16,942 nt of DNA from Patescibacteria group bacterium (lineage in GTDB: Bacteria; Patescibacteriota; Minisyncoccia; UBA6257; Colwellbacteraceae), in contig JAHJZF010000004.1 of the NCBI GenBank assembly GCA_018826645.1, positions 1-16,942 on the forward strand. Direction: 5' to 3'. Positions within the stretch are counted from its first letter, which is position 1, and every line of letters begins with the position of its first letter. Of the stretch, positions 4,498 to 11,519 are shown piece by piece. The notes under the pieces are model-generated. The model had not been told where the DNA came from, did no database searches, and saw only the letters and a list, made by a program, of their open reading frames with translations. Both the position numbers and the translations under genes were made by a program.

Positions 4498-5608
4498 CCG
4501 AAAGGACGTGGAGTGCTTCGTATAAAGCGCCGAAAACGAAAACTGCTATCAATAGTTTGTCTAAGAGAGATAGTCTGCCCATAATTTTCCCATTCATTAA
4601 GACCACCAATATACATTCGGTTGCTAAGAATATGGCGCCTTCCACGCTTATTAGAGTCGTGAAATTACTGATGCCTCCGAGGTAAAGAGTAATTGGGACG
4701 AAAACGACTATAAACAATGTCGCCCATCGGGGGATACGCAGATCTTTTGTGATAATATCTCCAATTTCAGTCCCCAACATCAGATAGGAGGTCAAAATAG
4801 CTAAAAGACCTAGTACGCCGACGATAGACATCACAAAGTCGGGAATTATGAGATTAGAGACCGCATCTTCGCTGATGCCAGTAGGAGAAAGAGCATTGAC
4901 TGCCACGGCGAAGATGAGAAAAAAAACAGCCGGAACAATGGTGCCCCAAATGATGGGTCGTTTTGCTTTTTTCCAATCAATCTTTTTTTTCTCAAAATAA
5001 TCTTCTAGTGGGGCAATCGCAGATCGGCTGTAAAGGGCAAAAAGAACGATGCCATAAGGAATTAACAGACCTATTGGTTGGCTAGGTAATAATGGAGCAG
5101 AAACTGAATTTTGAAATCCAAGGATTAATAAGAGCGTGATAATCAGACCCATTACAACGAATGTCAAGAAATCTAGGCCGGACAATCTCTTTAGAGAAAT
5201 TACTATTACAAGGGAGCCAATCAACCAAAAGAGAATGTTCGGCGAATAGCCGTTAGATTCGGTAATTAGATTCCAAAAACTGCCCGCTAGAATGATATAA
5301 ACCGTCAGGACAAGCAGGAGCCCAATAACCACAGCGAATACAGCTGTCCAAAAACCCGGCTTGCCGAGATGATATCTCGCAAAACCGACGAAACGATATT
5401 CACCTGATTTTTGGGAGATAATATTGGCATAGCTAGTGTTAATCTTGATGAAAATAAGAGAAAAGAGGATTAAATAAAAAGCGCCAATCAAAAAACCGCT
5501 TTGAACAAAGGCGTAGGGGATGGCGAACATACCGGCCCCGACGGTTAAAGAACCAATTAACCCGGCAGGCAGAATGAATTCTTGGTACCAAGTGCGAAGT
5601 TTATCCAT
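4493..5608 (-). CDS. Amino-acid permease (aromatic/HAAAP-like APC superfamily)
   Basis: 371 aa with about 11 hydrophobic segments. The first carries the hallmark LIGSLTVGAGMFAIPYAFVQ (residues 16-35), equivalent to the GxGIxALPYA motif of the AAAP/HAAAP branch of the APC superfamily (TyrP/Mtr/SdaC-like), which imports amino acids by ion symport. A charged cytoplasmic loop (DYFEKKKIDWKKAKRP) sits mid-protein as usual. Substrate cannot be read. The start at 5608 is preferred over an upstream ATG at 5677, because on the minus strand TATAAT (5620-5615) ends 6 nt before it, a leaderless arrangement without Shine-Dalgarno. It is divergent from the WYL-like gene, whose -10 lies within 20 nt. Amino-acid uptake fits an organism with few biosynthetic genes. 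Confidence 0.8.
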   Translation of the reverse strand: MDKLRTWYQEFILPAGLIGSLTVGAGMFAIPYAFVQSGFLIGAFYLILFSLIFIKINTSYANIISQKSGEYRFVGFARYHLGKPGFWTAVFAVVIGLLLVLTVYIILAGSFWNLITESNGYSPNILFWLIGSLVIVISLKRLSGLDFLTFVVMGLIITLLLILGFQNSVSAPLLPSQPIGLLIPYGIVLFALYSRSAIAPLEDYFEKKKIDWKKAKRPIIWGTIVPAVFFLIFAVAVNALSPTGISEDAVSNLIIPDFVMSIVGVLGLLAILTSYLMLGTEIGDIITKDLRIPRWATLFIVVFVPITLYLGGISNFTTLISVEGAIFLATECILVVLMNGKIMGRLSLLDKLLIAVFVFGALYEALHVLSG

Positions 5609-5646
5609 AAGGATATTATATTCTAAATTGATGTAGAATTTAGGAT

Positions 5647-5994
5647 ATGGACTTGATGGAGAAAAACAAATTGGCAATAAAAGAAGAAATTATCAAAGCT
5701 ATTCAGGGTCGGAATAGAATGGAGATTTCTTTTAAGAAAGAGACCACGGAAGAATGGGCTATTAGAAAAATATCGCCTTACGACATCTATCCTCGAGAAG
5801 ATAGAGAGAAAAAACAGCATAGAGACGTCTTAATCGGCTATGCTGACGATGCTGTGAATCGTCCAGCGCATGTTTTTTCTACATATTTGGACAATATTTA
5901 TGCAGTAGATGTATCTAATAATAAATTCGATGGTGCTGAGATTAAAAGACTTGTGGGTGCTAAGGGAGAGCCGAATGTTCCAAGAGATTGGTAG
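5647..5994 (+). CDS. Small WYL-like domain protein
   Basis: 115 aa. The layout is an N-terminal helix (KLAIKEEIIKAIQGRNRM), then strands ISFKKETTEEWAIRKISPYDIYP, VLIGYADDAVNRPAHVFSTYLDNIYAVDVS and a closing helix. This echoes the WYL ligand-binding domain (x-I-x-Y ... R-x-(I/V)-x-P ... L-x-x-Y ... R-x-F-x-x-x-R-I), but the W-Y-L triad itself is not kept and the helix-turn-helix of full WYL regulators is absent. It may be a stand-alone sensor or RNA/ligand-binding domain. ATG 5647 follows TAGAAT (5634-5639) by 7 nt, so it is probably leaderless. A second ATG (5656) is possible. Assignment is tentative. Confidence 0.55.
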   Translation: MDLMEKNKLAIKEEIIKAIQGRNRMEISFKKETTEEWAIRKISPYDIYPREDREKKQHRDVLIGYADDAVNRPAHVFSTYLDNIYAVDVSNNKFDGAEIKRLVGAKGEPNVPRDW

Positions 5995-6025
5995 GGTTTA
6001 AAGGATTTTTTGATATACTAAAGTT

Positions 6026-7171
6026 ATGAAAAAATTAACCTATATTCTTGTAGGAGTTTTCCTCCTACTGGGTGCGGTGTCCGTGAATGCGGCGACATTC
6101 GGTGGAGGCGAAGCTTATGCGCTTAGCGCATCGGATACAGTCGAAGGCAATCTATATACTGGTGGCGCGAGCGTTAACGTTTCCGGCAAAGTTACGGGAG
6201 ACCTTATTGCTGCAGGGGGAAACTTGTCTTTCACGGGTTTTGTGGCAGAGGACTTAATCGTTGCTGGAGGGACAATCAATGTTCTTGGTGATGTGGGAGA
6301 CGATGTTCGTGTGGCGGGTGGAAATATAACTGTCGCTGGTAAGGTTGGGGGAGAATTAATCGGTGCTGGCGGGCAGATGGTCGTTTTGTCTAGTTCGGCC
6401 GTTAAGGGGGACCTTGTATTAAATGGAGGTTCTGTTCGAGTTGAAGCTCCGGTTGGCGGAGATGTTGAGATAAACGGAGGAAACGTTTATCTCAATGGGT
6501 CAGTTGGGGGGAGTCTTGTAATAAGAGCTGAAAAGATAGAACTCGGCCCAGATGCTAATATTCGTGGAGATTTTAATTACTACTCTAAGTCAGAAGTAAT
6601 TCTTGGAGAGGGGGCAGTAGTTGCTGGTGAAACGATTTTTCACAAACAAGAAGCTCCGCTTAAAAATGATGTTGGAGCTAAAGGATTCGGTATCATTCTA
6701 ATGGGTCTGGGGGTGTTCAAAATTCTAATCCTTTCTCTTGTCGCCGTTCTTTTTGTGAACCTCTTTAAGAAGTGGACGAATAATTTTGTTAAAGATGCGA
6801 CTAAGAGTTTTTGGAAAAATGTACTGTTTGGATTTGCGACATTGTTCTTGACGCCCATAGCCGTAATCTTGCTCATGATTACGGTCGTCGGAATGATTCC
6901 AGCCGGTGTTCTTATGTCCACATACATTGCTGGAATTTTAGTCAGTTGTATTTTGACAGGCATCCTAACCGCAGCGCTTCTAAACAAGTACTTACTAAAG
7001 AAGCCGATCAATGATTTAGAGTGGTGGAAGATTCTACTTGGTGTGGCTGTTTTCCAGCTCGTTAAATGGATTCCGTTTATTGGCTGGCTTGGATGTATGT
7101 TGATAATGTTTGCTTCGTTTGGCTGGCTTGCGAGCGTTGTTGCTGGCGTGTTGTCTAAGGGTAGAAGATAA
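6026..7171 (+). CDS. Bactofilin-like (polymer-forming) membrane protein with signal peptide
   Basis: 381 aa. An N-terminal signal peptide (hydrophobic 6-20, likely cut after VNA, residue 22) is followed by about 180 residues of short repeats (GDLIAAGGNLS, EDLIVAGGTIN, DDVRVAGGNIT, GELIGAGGQMV, GDLVLNGGSVR) with a 17-18-residue period. This is a right-handed beta-helix like bactofilins (polymer-forming cytoskeletal family). Residues about 220-381 carry four or more TM helices. The beta-helix is therefore on the outer side of the membrane, unlike cytosolic bactofilins. It probably acts as an envelope scaffold. Start: the ATG lies 6 nt after TATACT (6014-6019), leaderless. It ends 19 nt before a strong bidirectional terminator. 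Confidence 0.8.
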   Translation: MKKLTYILVGVFLLLGAVSVNAATFGGGEAYALSASDTVEGNLYTGGASVNVSGKVTGDLIAAGGNLSFTGFVAEDLIVAGGTINVLGDVGDDVRVAGGNITVAGKVGGELIGAGGQMVVLSSSAVKGDLVLNGGSVRVEAPVGGDVEINGGNVYLNGSVGGSLVIRAEKIELGPDANIRGDFNYYSKSEVILGEGAVVAGETIFHKQEAPLKNDVGAKGFGIILMGLGVFKILILSLVAVLFVNLFKKWTNNFVKDATKSFWKNVLFGFATLFLTPIAVILLMITVVGMIPAGVLMSTYIAGILVSCILTGILTAALLNKYLLKKPINDLEWWKILLGVAVFQLVKWIPFIGWLGCMLIMFASFGWLASVVAGVLSKGRR

Positions 7172-7190
7172 GAAGAATAGCGGGGTAGAT

Positions 7191-7221
7191 CCAAAAAGGA
7201 GCGCTTGGCGCTCCTTTTTGG
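7191..7221. terminator. Bidirectional terminator overlapping the next promoter
   Basis: CCAAAAAGGAGCGC (7191-7204) pairs with GCGCTCCTTTTTGG (7208-7221), 14 bp, loop TTG, with A- and T-runs built into the arms. The last two bases form the extended TGG of the next -10 (TATGAT, 7222-7227), so terminator and promoter are fused. Confidence 0.9.
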
Positions 7222-7235
7222 TATGATTTAGCTAT

Positions 7236-7433
7236 ATGAAGTTAGAGGAATTCCAAAAATTAGAAAGCGATAAGAAGTTTGAAGAAATCTTCAAGTCTGT
7301 CGAAAAAACGAGGAAGTATTTTAAAGTTACGCTCATAATCACAGTCGTCGTTATCGTTTTACCACTTTTAATTTTGCCGATGATTGTTGGACAATTTTTA
7401 AGTACTTACGATTTTAGCGGATTAGGTCTATAG
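7236..7433 (+). CDS. 65-aa single-TM protein, unrecognised
   Basis: A charged coiled-coil-like N-terminus (KLEEFQKLESDKKFEEIFKS, residues 2-21) and one TM helix at about 31-54 (rich in V, I and L), with a short tail. No family is recognised. The ATG follows TATGAT (7222-7227) by 8 nt, again leaderless. The stop is 4 nt before the NUDIX start, so the two are probably cotranscribed. Confidence 0.65.
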   Translation: MKLEEFQKLESDKKFEEIFKSVEKTRKYFKVTLIITVVVIVLPLLILPMIVGQFLSTYDFSGLGL

Positions 7434-7437
7434 ATAT

Positions 7438-7848
7438 ATGGAGTGGAAATTTTATTTAGGAAAGCTTTTAAGGAGAACGCGCCATACGGCGCATGTTTTG
7501 TTGGAGAAAGAAGGTAAATTTTTACTTGTTCAAGAGGCGACGTCTATGGTTCGCGGGCTTTGGGGGTTGCCTGGCGGGGGAATCGATGCCGGAGAATCTA
7601 TTGAACAAACGGCTGAAAGAGAAGCGGAAGAGGAAACAGGGTTCGACGTGGAATTACTTAAGGACTTGGGAGATATTAGAGATAAGAAACGAAGTAGTGT
7701 TCGCCACGTATTTTTAGGAGAAATAAAATCAGGGGAACTTAAGATAAACGAACGTGAACACATGGATGCCGGTTGGTTTAATAAAGAAGAAATACAATCA
7801 CTAAAATTAAGGGGTGATTGGGTAACAGAGGCAATCAATTTGATATGA
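7438..7848 (+). CDS. NUDIX hydrolase
   Basis: 136 aa, the size of a single NUDIX domain. Residues 47-69 fit the Nudix box G-x5-E-x7-R-E-U-x-E-E-x-G-U completely (G47, E53, R61, E62, E65, E66, G68, F69), so the Mg2+-binding helix is intact. LWGLPGG precedes it as usual. Such enzymes hydrolyse nucleoside diphosphates linked to another moiety; substrate specificity (oxidised nucleotides, dinucleoside polyphosphates, RNA caps) cannot be read. It follows the 65-aa gene by 4 nt and has no clear promoter or SD of its own. Confidence 0.9.
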   Translation: MEWKFYLGKLLRRTRHTAHVLLEKEGKFLLVQEATSMVRGLWGLPGGGIDAGESIEQTAEREAEEETGFDVELLKDLGDIRDKKRSSVRHVFLGEIKSGELKINEREHMDAGWFNKEEIQSLKLRGDWVTEAINLI

Positions 7849-7860
7849 TATGATATAGGT

Positions 7861-8256
7861 ATGGAAACGTATGAATGGTATCAGCAATTAATCCGTCCAG
7901 ATTGGGCGCCACCAGCATGGGTTTTTGGGCCTGTCTGGAGCGTGCTTTATATTCTTATAGCTATTTCTTTTGGAGCGGTTTTTTGGAAAGTCATTCAGAA
8001 AAAATTATCGTCAAAAATTGCTCTACCTTTTGTTTTCAACCTTGTTTTTAATTTCGCGTTTACGCCGATTCAATTTGGATTGCAGAATAACGTTTTGGCA
8101 GCGTTGAATATTCTATTAGTGTTGGTCACGATGATTTGGGCGTTTAAGGCAATCTGGCCACATATGCGTTGGGTGGTTTATCTGAATATCCCATATCTAC
8201 TCTGGGTGTCTTTTGCCACGATTCTTCAATTAACTATCACTTTTTTAAATCTATAA
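7861..8256 (+). CDS. TspO/MBR family membrane protein
   Basis: 131 aa with four to five hydrophobic segments. The start WYQQLIRPDWAPPAWVFGPV (residues 6-25) matches the TspO pattern (W-x-x-L-x-K-P-x-W-x-PP-x-x-x-F), with VWSVLYILIAIS after it. N-P-Y-L-x-W-V-x-F-A near the end (IPYLLWVSFATIL) matches the last helix. TspO proteins bind tetrapyrroles and related ligands and influence stress responses. It is somewhat shorter than the usual 150-160 aa, and helix 3 lacks the N-x-x-W-S motif of canonical members. ATG 7861 follows TATGAT (7849-7854) by 6 nt, leaderless. Confidence 0.85.
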   Translation: METYEWYQQLIRPDWAPPAWVFGPVWSVLYILIAISFGAVFWKVIQKKLSSKIALPFVFNLVFNFAFTPIQFGLQNNVLAALNILLVLVTMIWAFKAIWPHMRWVVYLNIPYLLWVSFATILQLTITFLNL

Positions 8257-8261
8257 ATTGG

Positions 8262-8267
8262 TATAAT
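8262..8267 (+). promoter_or_regulatory. -10 box of the leaderless membrane-protein gene
   Basis: TGG-TATAAT ending 6 nt before ATG 8274. Transcription would begin at or next to the start codon. It is representative of the arrangement also seen before 2763, 5608(-), 5647, 6026, 7236, 7861, 14137 and 16792(-). Confidence 0.7.
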
Positions 8268-8273
8268 TAATAT

Positions 8274-8588
8274 ATGGAATTTTTAACACCACTGCTATTT
8301 GCAGGATTCGCAGGGGGAGTCATAAGGGGGTTGGTCGGTTTTACAAAACATCAATTTGCTTTTAAAGAGAGCAAATTTGATTTGCCGTATTTCTTTGTCA
8401 TGGTTTTCATATCTGGCATTGTCGGATTTACGGTGACGGCGGCGGTCAAGGGGCTCGATATATCAATATTGGGATTAGAGTTCGGCCCAGCTTTGGCCTT
8501 CGTTACGGGCTATGCTGGCGGAGACTTCATAGAGAATCTCTACAAGATTCTCTTCAAAACAGATACCTTTTTGGGGTTTGGGGAATAA
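8274..8588 (+). CDS. 104-aa membrane protein, unrecognised
   Basis: Three hydrophobic stretches at about 3-22, 38-58 and 66-84, with conserved-looking glycines (FAGFAGGVIRGLVGF and FVTGYAGGDFIENLYKI). The GYAGGDFIENLYK end resembles small uncharacterised CPR and archaeal membrane proteins, but no function is known to me. ATG 8274 follows a perfect TATAAT with extended TGG (8262-8267) by exactly 6 nt, the clearest leaderless promoter in the window. Confidence 0.7.
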   Translation: MEFLTPLLFAGFAGGVIRGLVGFTKHQFAFKESKFDLPYFFVMVFISGIVGFTVTAAVKGLDISILGLEFGPALAFVTGYAGGDFIENLYKILFKTDTFLGFGE

Positions 8589-8603
8589 TAGTATAGTCCA
8601 AAA

Positions 8604-8759
8604 TTGACGAACCCCCCGTAGCACAACTAATTAGGGGGTTCTCTGATTCAAAGTGGGACACGGTCTCTACCTACTAACACCGCGGTTGTGCTTCCCGCAC
8701 ATTCAAACAGCGAGTATGTGTGCGTTGCCCCAGATTCGGCGAGGGTTACCTCGCTTTTT
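8604..8759 (+). ncRNA. Candidate small structured RNA ending in an intrinsic terminator
   Basis: No credible protein here. TATAGT (8592-8597) could start an RNA near 8604. It would fold GAACCCCC (8609-8616) with GGGGGTTC (8634-8641). GCACAAC (8621-8627), in that loop, is complementary to GTTGTGC (8685-8691), a loop-distal pseudoknot; alternatively TGTGC/GCACA (8687-8701) makes a local hairpin. It ends with the terminator at 8739-8759. The -35 is weak, so this is a hypothesis; no match to 6S, tmRNA, SRP or RNase P signatures is seen. Confidence 0.4.
8739..8759 (+). terminator. Intrinsic terminator in the non-coding block
   Basis: GCGAGG (8739-8744), loop GTTA, CCTCGC (8749-8754), then TTTTT. 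A canonical plus-strand terminator with no gene just before it, which is the main support for an sRNA upstream. Confidence 0.85.
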
Positions 8760-8792
8760 GTTTCCCTTCCAGGGTGCGTGCCGTGGTTGGCT

Positions 8793-8850
8793 GACGACGG
8801 TCGCGTTGTGGCAATCTAGGGGGGTAGATTACCACAACGCGAACGTCGTT
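8793..8850. other. Long imperfect hairpin (about 25 paired positions)
   Basis: CGCGTTGTGG (8802-8811) pairs with CCACAACGCG (8832-8841). Inside, AATCTA (8813-8818) pairs with TAGATT (8825-8830) across one C-A mismatch, around a GGGGGG loop. Outside, T8801-A8842 and, after one mismatch, GACGACG (8793-8799) pairs with CGTCGTT (8844-8850, last pair G-T). There is no ORF around it. It is either a terminator (TTTTCC follows on the plus strand) or part of a structured RNA. Confidence 0.7.
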
Positions 8851-8913
8851 TTCCGTGTCTCTATGATTAAAGGTGCTATATACGTTTTTTAATACTATTT
8901 AATAAATCTGTCA

Positions 8914-8986
8914 ACCCCGTTAGAAACAGGGTGTCCCTAAGTGGTTGTAGTCGTCAATATGAATTGAGGCCGGTTTCTAACGGGGT
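8914..8986. other. 14-bp perfect inverted repeat in non-coding block
   Basis: ACCCCGTTAGAAAC (8914-8927) pairs perfectly with GTTTCTAACGGGGT (8973-8986), extended after one mismatch by GG/CC. The 45-nt loop has its own AGGG/CCCT mini-hairpin. Both flanks carry TTGAC-like motifs on the minus strand. Integron attC sites have the opposite order of core motifs, so this is not one. Together with its neighbours it fills 8589-9061, where no gene is seen. Confidence 0.6.
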
Positions 8987-9000
8987 CAATATCTAAAAAT

Positions 9001-9060
9001 GTGAAACCCCGCGCTGGCGACGAAGGGTTTCCTAGGTGGATCTTTCGTTTTCACGCGGGG
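9001..9060 (-). terminator. Terminator of the 9062-9469 gene with crossing pairing
   Basis: On the minus strand CCCCGCG (9060-9054) pairs with CGCGGGG (9013-9007) right after the stop codon. GTGAAA in the loop (9054-9049) is complementary to the tail TTTCAC (9006-9001), and ATTTTTAG follows. Same loop-to-tail layout as at 2568 and 3284, but only 6 bp. Confidence 0.65.
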
Positions 9061-9061
9061 A

Positions 9062-9469
9062 TTATGGCGAGGTTGGTCTGCCGGCGCCCAGACGAAGATT
9101 GCGTTCGATAGGGTCCATTTTCTGCCATTCCCTTACTTCTTCGAAGGCTGATCTGTGGCCCCAACCGATGGGATAGTACCCGAATTCTGAAGGCCAGTCT
9201 CTGTCTCTGACATAGACGACCATGATTTCGAGGTCCTTCTTGGCTGGTTCTGGCATCATCTCTCGGCCAGAAGCGAATCTTCCTGGAGCCAAGGGATAAA
9301 TCCCGTCATCTCCATCGCTCCAGACGAAGTCGAAAATGATGTCGAGAGGTACTGGCGTTAACGGCTCAGATCCTGCTCCTATCATCTCCACTTCGATGTG
9401 TCCCTGACCTATGTAGTCAATGTGCACGACTCTTGCGAGTCGGTACATATACTCCCAGTTTTCTGTCAT
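9062..9469 (-). CDS. 135-aa soluble protein, unrecognised
   Basis: 135 aa, acidic and aromatic, with no TM helix or signal peptide. It alternates beta-like stretches (RLARVVHIDYIGQGHIEVEM, DIIFDFVWSDGDDGIYPL, DLEIMVVYVRDRDW) with a Gly/Tyr/Trp-rich part (FGYYPIGWGHRS) and a final amphipathic helix. No cysteine and no obvious catalytic triad; family not recognised. ATG 9469 is supported by AAAGGA 7 nt upstream and a strong promoter (9493-9522). It ends at a GC-rich terminator, so it is a stand-alone accessory-type gene, divergent from the 9577 operon. Confidence 0.72.
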   Translation of the reverse strand: MTENWEYMYRLARVVHIDYIGQGHIEVEMIGAGSEPLTPVPLDIIFDFVWSDGDDGIYPLAPGRFASGREMMPEPAKKDLEIMVVYVRDRDWPSEFGYYPIGWGHRSAFEEVREWQKMDPIERNLRLGAGRPTSP

Positions 9470-9492
9470 TGGGAATCCTTTCTCGCCTCCGC

Positions 9493-9522
9493 ATTATGCC
9501 CACAATAGAACGTTTTTGTCAA
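9493..9522 (-). promoter_or_regulatory. Promoter of the 9062-9469 gene
   Basis: On the minus strand TTGACA (9522-9517), 18-bp spacer containing TTGTGGG, CATAAT (9498-9493). The -10 of the divergent gene (TATAAT, 9541-9546) is 18 bp away. Confidence 0.8.
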
Positions 9523-9540
9523 TAATAGTTTTTTCTTTGG

Positions 9541-9546
9541 TATAAT
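9541..9546 (+). promoter_or_regulatory. -10 box for the 9577 operon
   Basis: Extended TGG-TATAAT (9538-9546), 30 nt before ATG 9577. The leader lacks a Shine-Dalgarno. Confidence 0.65.
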
Positions 9547-9576
9547 GAAGTGGGGTCTATTTAGTCAAAAATTAAT

Positions 9577-10512
9577 ATGCTTACATTTGAGAAATTAGCC
9601 GAGCTAAGTCCAGAATTATCAACAGGCGAAAAAAGAGTTGTTGAAGCCTGGGAGGCAAAAAGACTTGGCATGGAACCCTCTGAAAAAGACAGAGAAAGCT
9701 TGGATAAAAGAAAAAAGAAGTTCGAGGAAGCAGGAGCTCTAGCGGAGAGAAGTCGATTAGCGGAGGCGGTGATAGGATTAGTGGCGCCCTTGTGGTTGGT
9801 CATGCCTGAGAAAGTTGAAACACAGGCAACTCCTACAGAGCAATTTGATGACGTTTTCAATAATGCGGATATTGTGGAAGAAATGACGTTTTTTGATAAA
9901 GATAAACGCTGCTTTTTAAGATGGGCGGAGGATGTCACCAGAAGACATCCTGATAGTGGAGACAACCTAAGAAATAAAATCGAGATACAAACTAAAGTCG
10001 AAAGTTTAAAAAGATATATAAAACAACCACACGAAGATTATAAGGGCAGAGAGGCTGGCCGGGTTAAATATTTTATTTCTCCAATAGCTTATCGTTACAG
10101 CATATCTGTCGGACCTGTTATGACAATGCCCAGAGCAATCATATCTTTCCCAGACGGAGTGATTGCAGATTTAGCCGATTCTTATTTTAGAAGTGAAAAT
10201 AAAATGGCAAACGATGAGATTAGGGAGAGGGCAAGGGGTGAACTGGCGGAACATCCTGCTAGGCGAGAATATTTGGCACAAGTATTAATGGCAATGGAAG
10301 CAGAGGCTTCTCTGTTAAAATCCAGAAACGCTCTTTTAGAAGATGGGGTTGATAAAGAGACGGAAGATGCTCTCAAGCGAGTGGAATCTATAGCGGGTTA
10401 TATTAGGCTTCTTTTGGGTTCGGAAAGTCATGAAGTTGAGAACCAATGGCTTGTAGAGGCTTATGAGGCAGAATTTGGTGAACATATGGAATCAGATGGA
10501 CAGACTGAATAA
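9577..10512 (+). CDS. 311-aa protein, unrecognised; first gene of a HEPN-type pair
   Basis: 311 aa, highly charged and mostly helical. An N-terminal Lys/Glu-rich region (residues 1-60) is followed by one hydrophobic stretch (LAEAVIGLVAPLWLVM, about 61-76) that could be a TM helix or buried core. Next come an acidic part, a possible beta core (KYFISPIAYRYSISVGPVMT, then AIISFPDGVIADL) and a long alpha-helical C-terminus (about 205-300) rich in Glu and Ala. No motif is recognised. Its last 17 nt or more overlap the next ORF, so the two are cotranscribed. One possibility is an antitoxin-like or membrane-tethered partner of the HEPN-like protein; this is speculation. Confidence 0.7.
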   Translation: MLTFEKLAELSPELSTGEKRVVEAWEAKRLGMEPSEKDRESLDKRKKKFEEAGALAERSRLAEAVIGLVAPLWLVMPEKVETQATPTEQFDDVFNNADIVEEMTFFDKDKRCFLRWAEDVTRRHPDSGDNLRNKIEIQTKVESLKRYIKQPHEDYKGREAGRVKYFISPIAYRYSISVGPVMTMPRAIISFPDGVIADLADSYFRSENKMANDEIRERARGELAEHPARREYLAQVLMAMEAEASLLKSRNALLEDGVDKETEDALKRVESIAGYIRLLLGSESHEVENQWLVEAYEAEFGEHMESDGQTE

Positions 10513-11053
10513 AGAAATTGAAGACCGTGGGGAGCGTCGACTAGACAACGTCGGTAAGAAAGAGCTTTTTGATAAAGACAGGCATCCTCATAGCGCCAAT
10601 CATTATAAAGACGAGTGGGGATTCGTTAAAAAGAAGGGGGCACGAGAGAATATTGCATATCAGATGCAGTATTTGGAGTTTATGATAAACCTCTACAACG
10701 ATTATCAATTTTACTTAACAATCGAATCTCTGCTTTGTAAAAACTTAATGGTGACGATATCTTCGATTATTGAATCTGCCCTAACTTCAATCTTGGAAGA
10801 GGGATACAGCGGAATAACGGCTGGTACGAATCAAGACAGAAACTTTAAGAGCATGATTGAGTTGGCGTATACGAAAGGCCTGATAGGCAGGAATATGAAA
10901 TATAAATTGCAGGGTCTTAGGCGTACTCGTAATTCAATTCACCTATCATCAATTGATTATCAGGAACACACGGCTTATGAGCCAGAAGACGTGAATAGGC
11001 ATTTAGATTTATTGGAAAATTTTAGAAATGACCTCCAAGAGAATCTGGGATAG
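10496..11053 (+). CDS. HEPN-like (DUF4145-type) domain protein
   Basis: 185 aa from ATG 10496 (an in-frame ATG at 10463 would add 11 aa). It is all-helical. The C-terminal half has the DUF4145/HEPN look: a long helix with small residues (LMVTISSIIESALTSILEE, 84-102), then NFKSMIELAYTKGLIGRNMK (116-135) and the L-R-R-T-R-N-S-I-H segment (141-149). R143-x5-H149 falls within the R-x4-6-H catalytic motif of HEPN ribonucleases. Such proteins occur as RNase toxins in toxin-antitoxin and defence systems, and as non-catalytic nucleic-acid-binding helpers. The ORF starts inside the 9577 gene. Fold call is by eye. Confidence 0.65.
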   Translation: MDRLNKEIEDRGERRLDNVGKKELFDKDRHPHSANHYKDEWGFVKKKGARENIAYQMQYLEFMINLYNDYQFYLTIESLLCKNLMVTISSIIESALTSILEEGYSGITAGTNQDRNFKSMIELAYTKGLIGRNMKYKLQGLRRTRNSIHLSSIDYQEHTAYEPEDVNRHLDLLENFRNDLQENLG

Positions 11054-11132
11054 ACCTTGCTAGTAAAAAACACATCCAACATTTAGGATGGTAATAGGTA
11101 GCGACGCAACTTGATAAAGGAGGTGAGTCTAG

Positions 11133-11519
11133 GTGAAGATTTATGAAAAGTTCTCTGTTGGAGACTGGGTAACTTGGGCATATGAACCCAAAAGTCTTGA
11201 TGGGCCATATGCCTACATGGTGAGCCATAGTCACTTCAATGGGGATAGGGACCCGATTGCAGATCGTTTGTTGAGATACGAACCCCCGCCATATTTGGTT
11301 GTACAGGTCGTTCCGCAGAAATTCATGTGGCAAGGGTCAGTGAAAAATGGTTCTAAACAGGCAAATGTCTCATACCATGAATACCTCAAGGGGACGGGAC
11401 ATCCTCAATCGGTGAGGGTTGAGATGCATCTCAAGGAGGGTTGGGGAGGGCCGCTTCTTAAATTGAGGCGTTTCTCGGGAGTCCTTTTCACCAAGACAAC
11501 ACTGCCCGAGGGGAGATAG
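11133..11519 (+). CDS. 128-aa protein, unrecognised
   Basis: Starts at GTG 11133, set by a very strong Shine-Dalgarno AAAGGAGGTGA (11116-11126). It begins with KFSVGDWVTWAYEP, reminiscent of small SH3-like barrels (GDxVxW), then beta-like stretches (YLVVQVVPQKFMW, VRVEMHL, FSGVLF) and a basic C-terminus. No family recognised, no TM segment, no cysteine. Upstream, CATCC/GGATG makes a small hairpin in a leader of about 80 nt. It ends at a 15-bp terminator whose first base is the last base of the stop codon. GC-rich, stand-alone accessory style. Confidence 0.72.
   Translation: MKIYEKFSVGDWVTWAYEPKSLDGPYAYMVSHSHFNGDRDPIADRLLRYEPPPYLVVQVVPQKFMWQGSVKNGSKQANVSYHEYLKGTGHPQSVRVEMHLKEGWGGPLLKLRRFSGVLFTKTTLPEGR

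Noticed and set aside
8653..8892. 79-codon plus-strand ORF in the non-coding block
   Set aside because: It crosses an intrinsic terminator and a 58-nt hairpin, lacks SD, and its product has no protein-like pattern.
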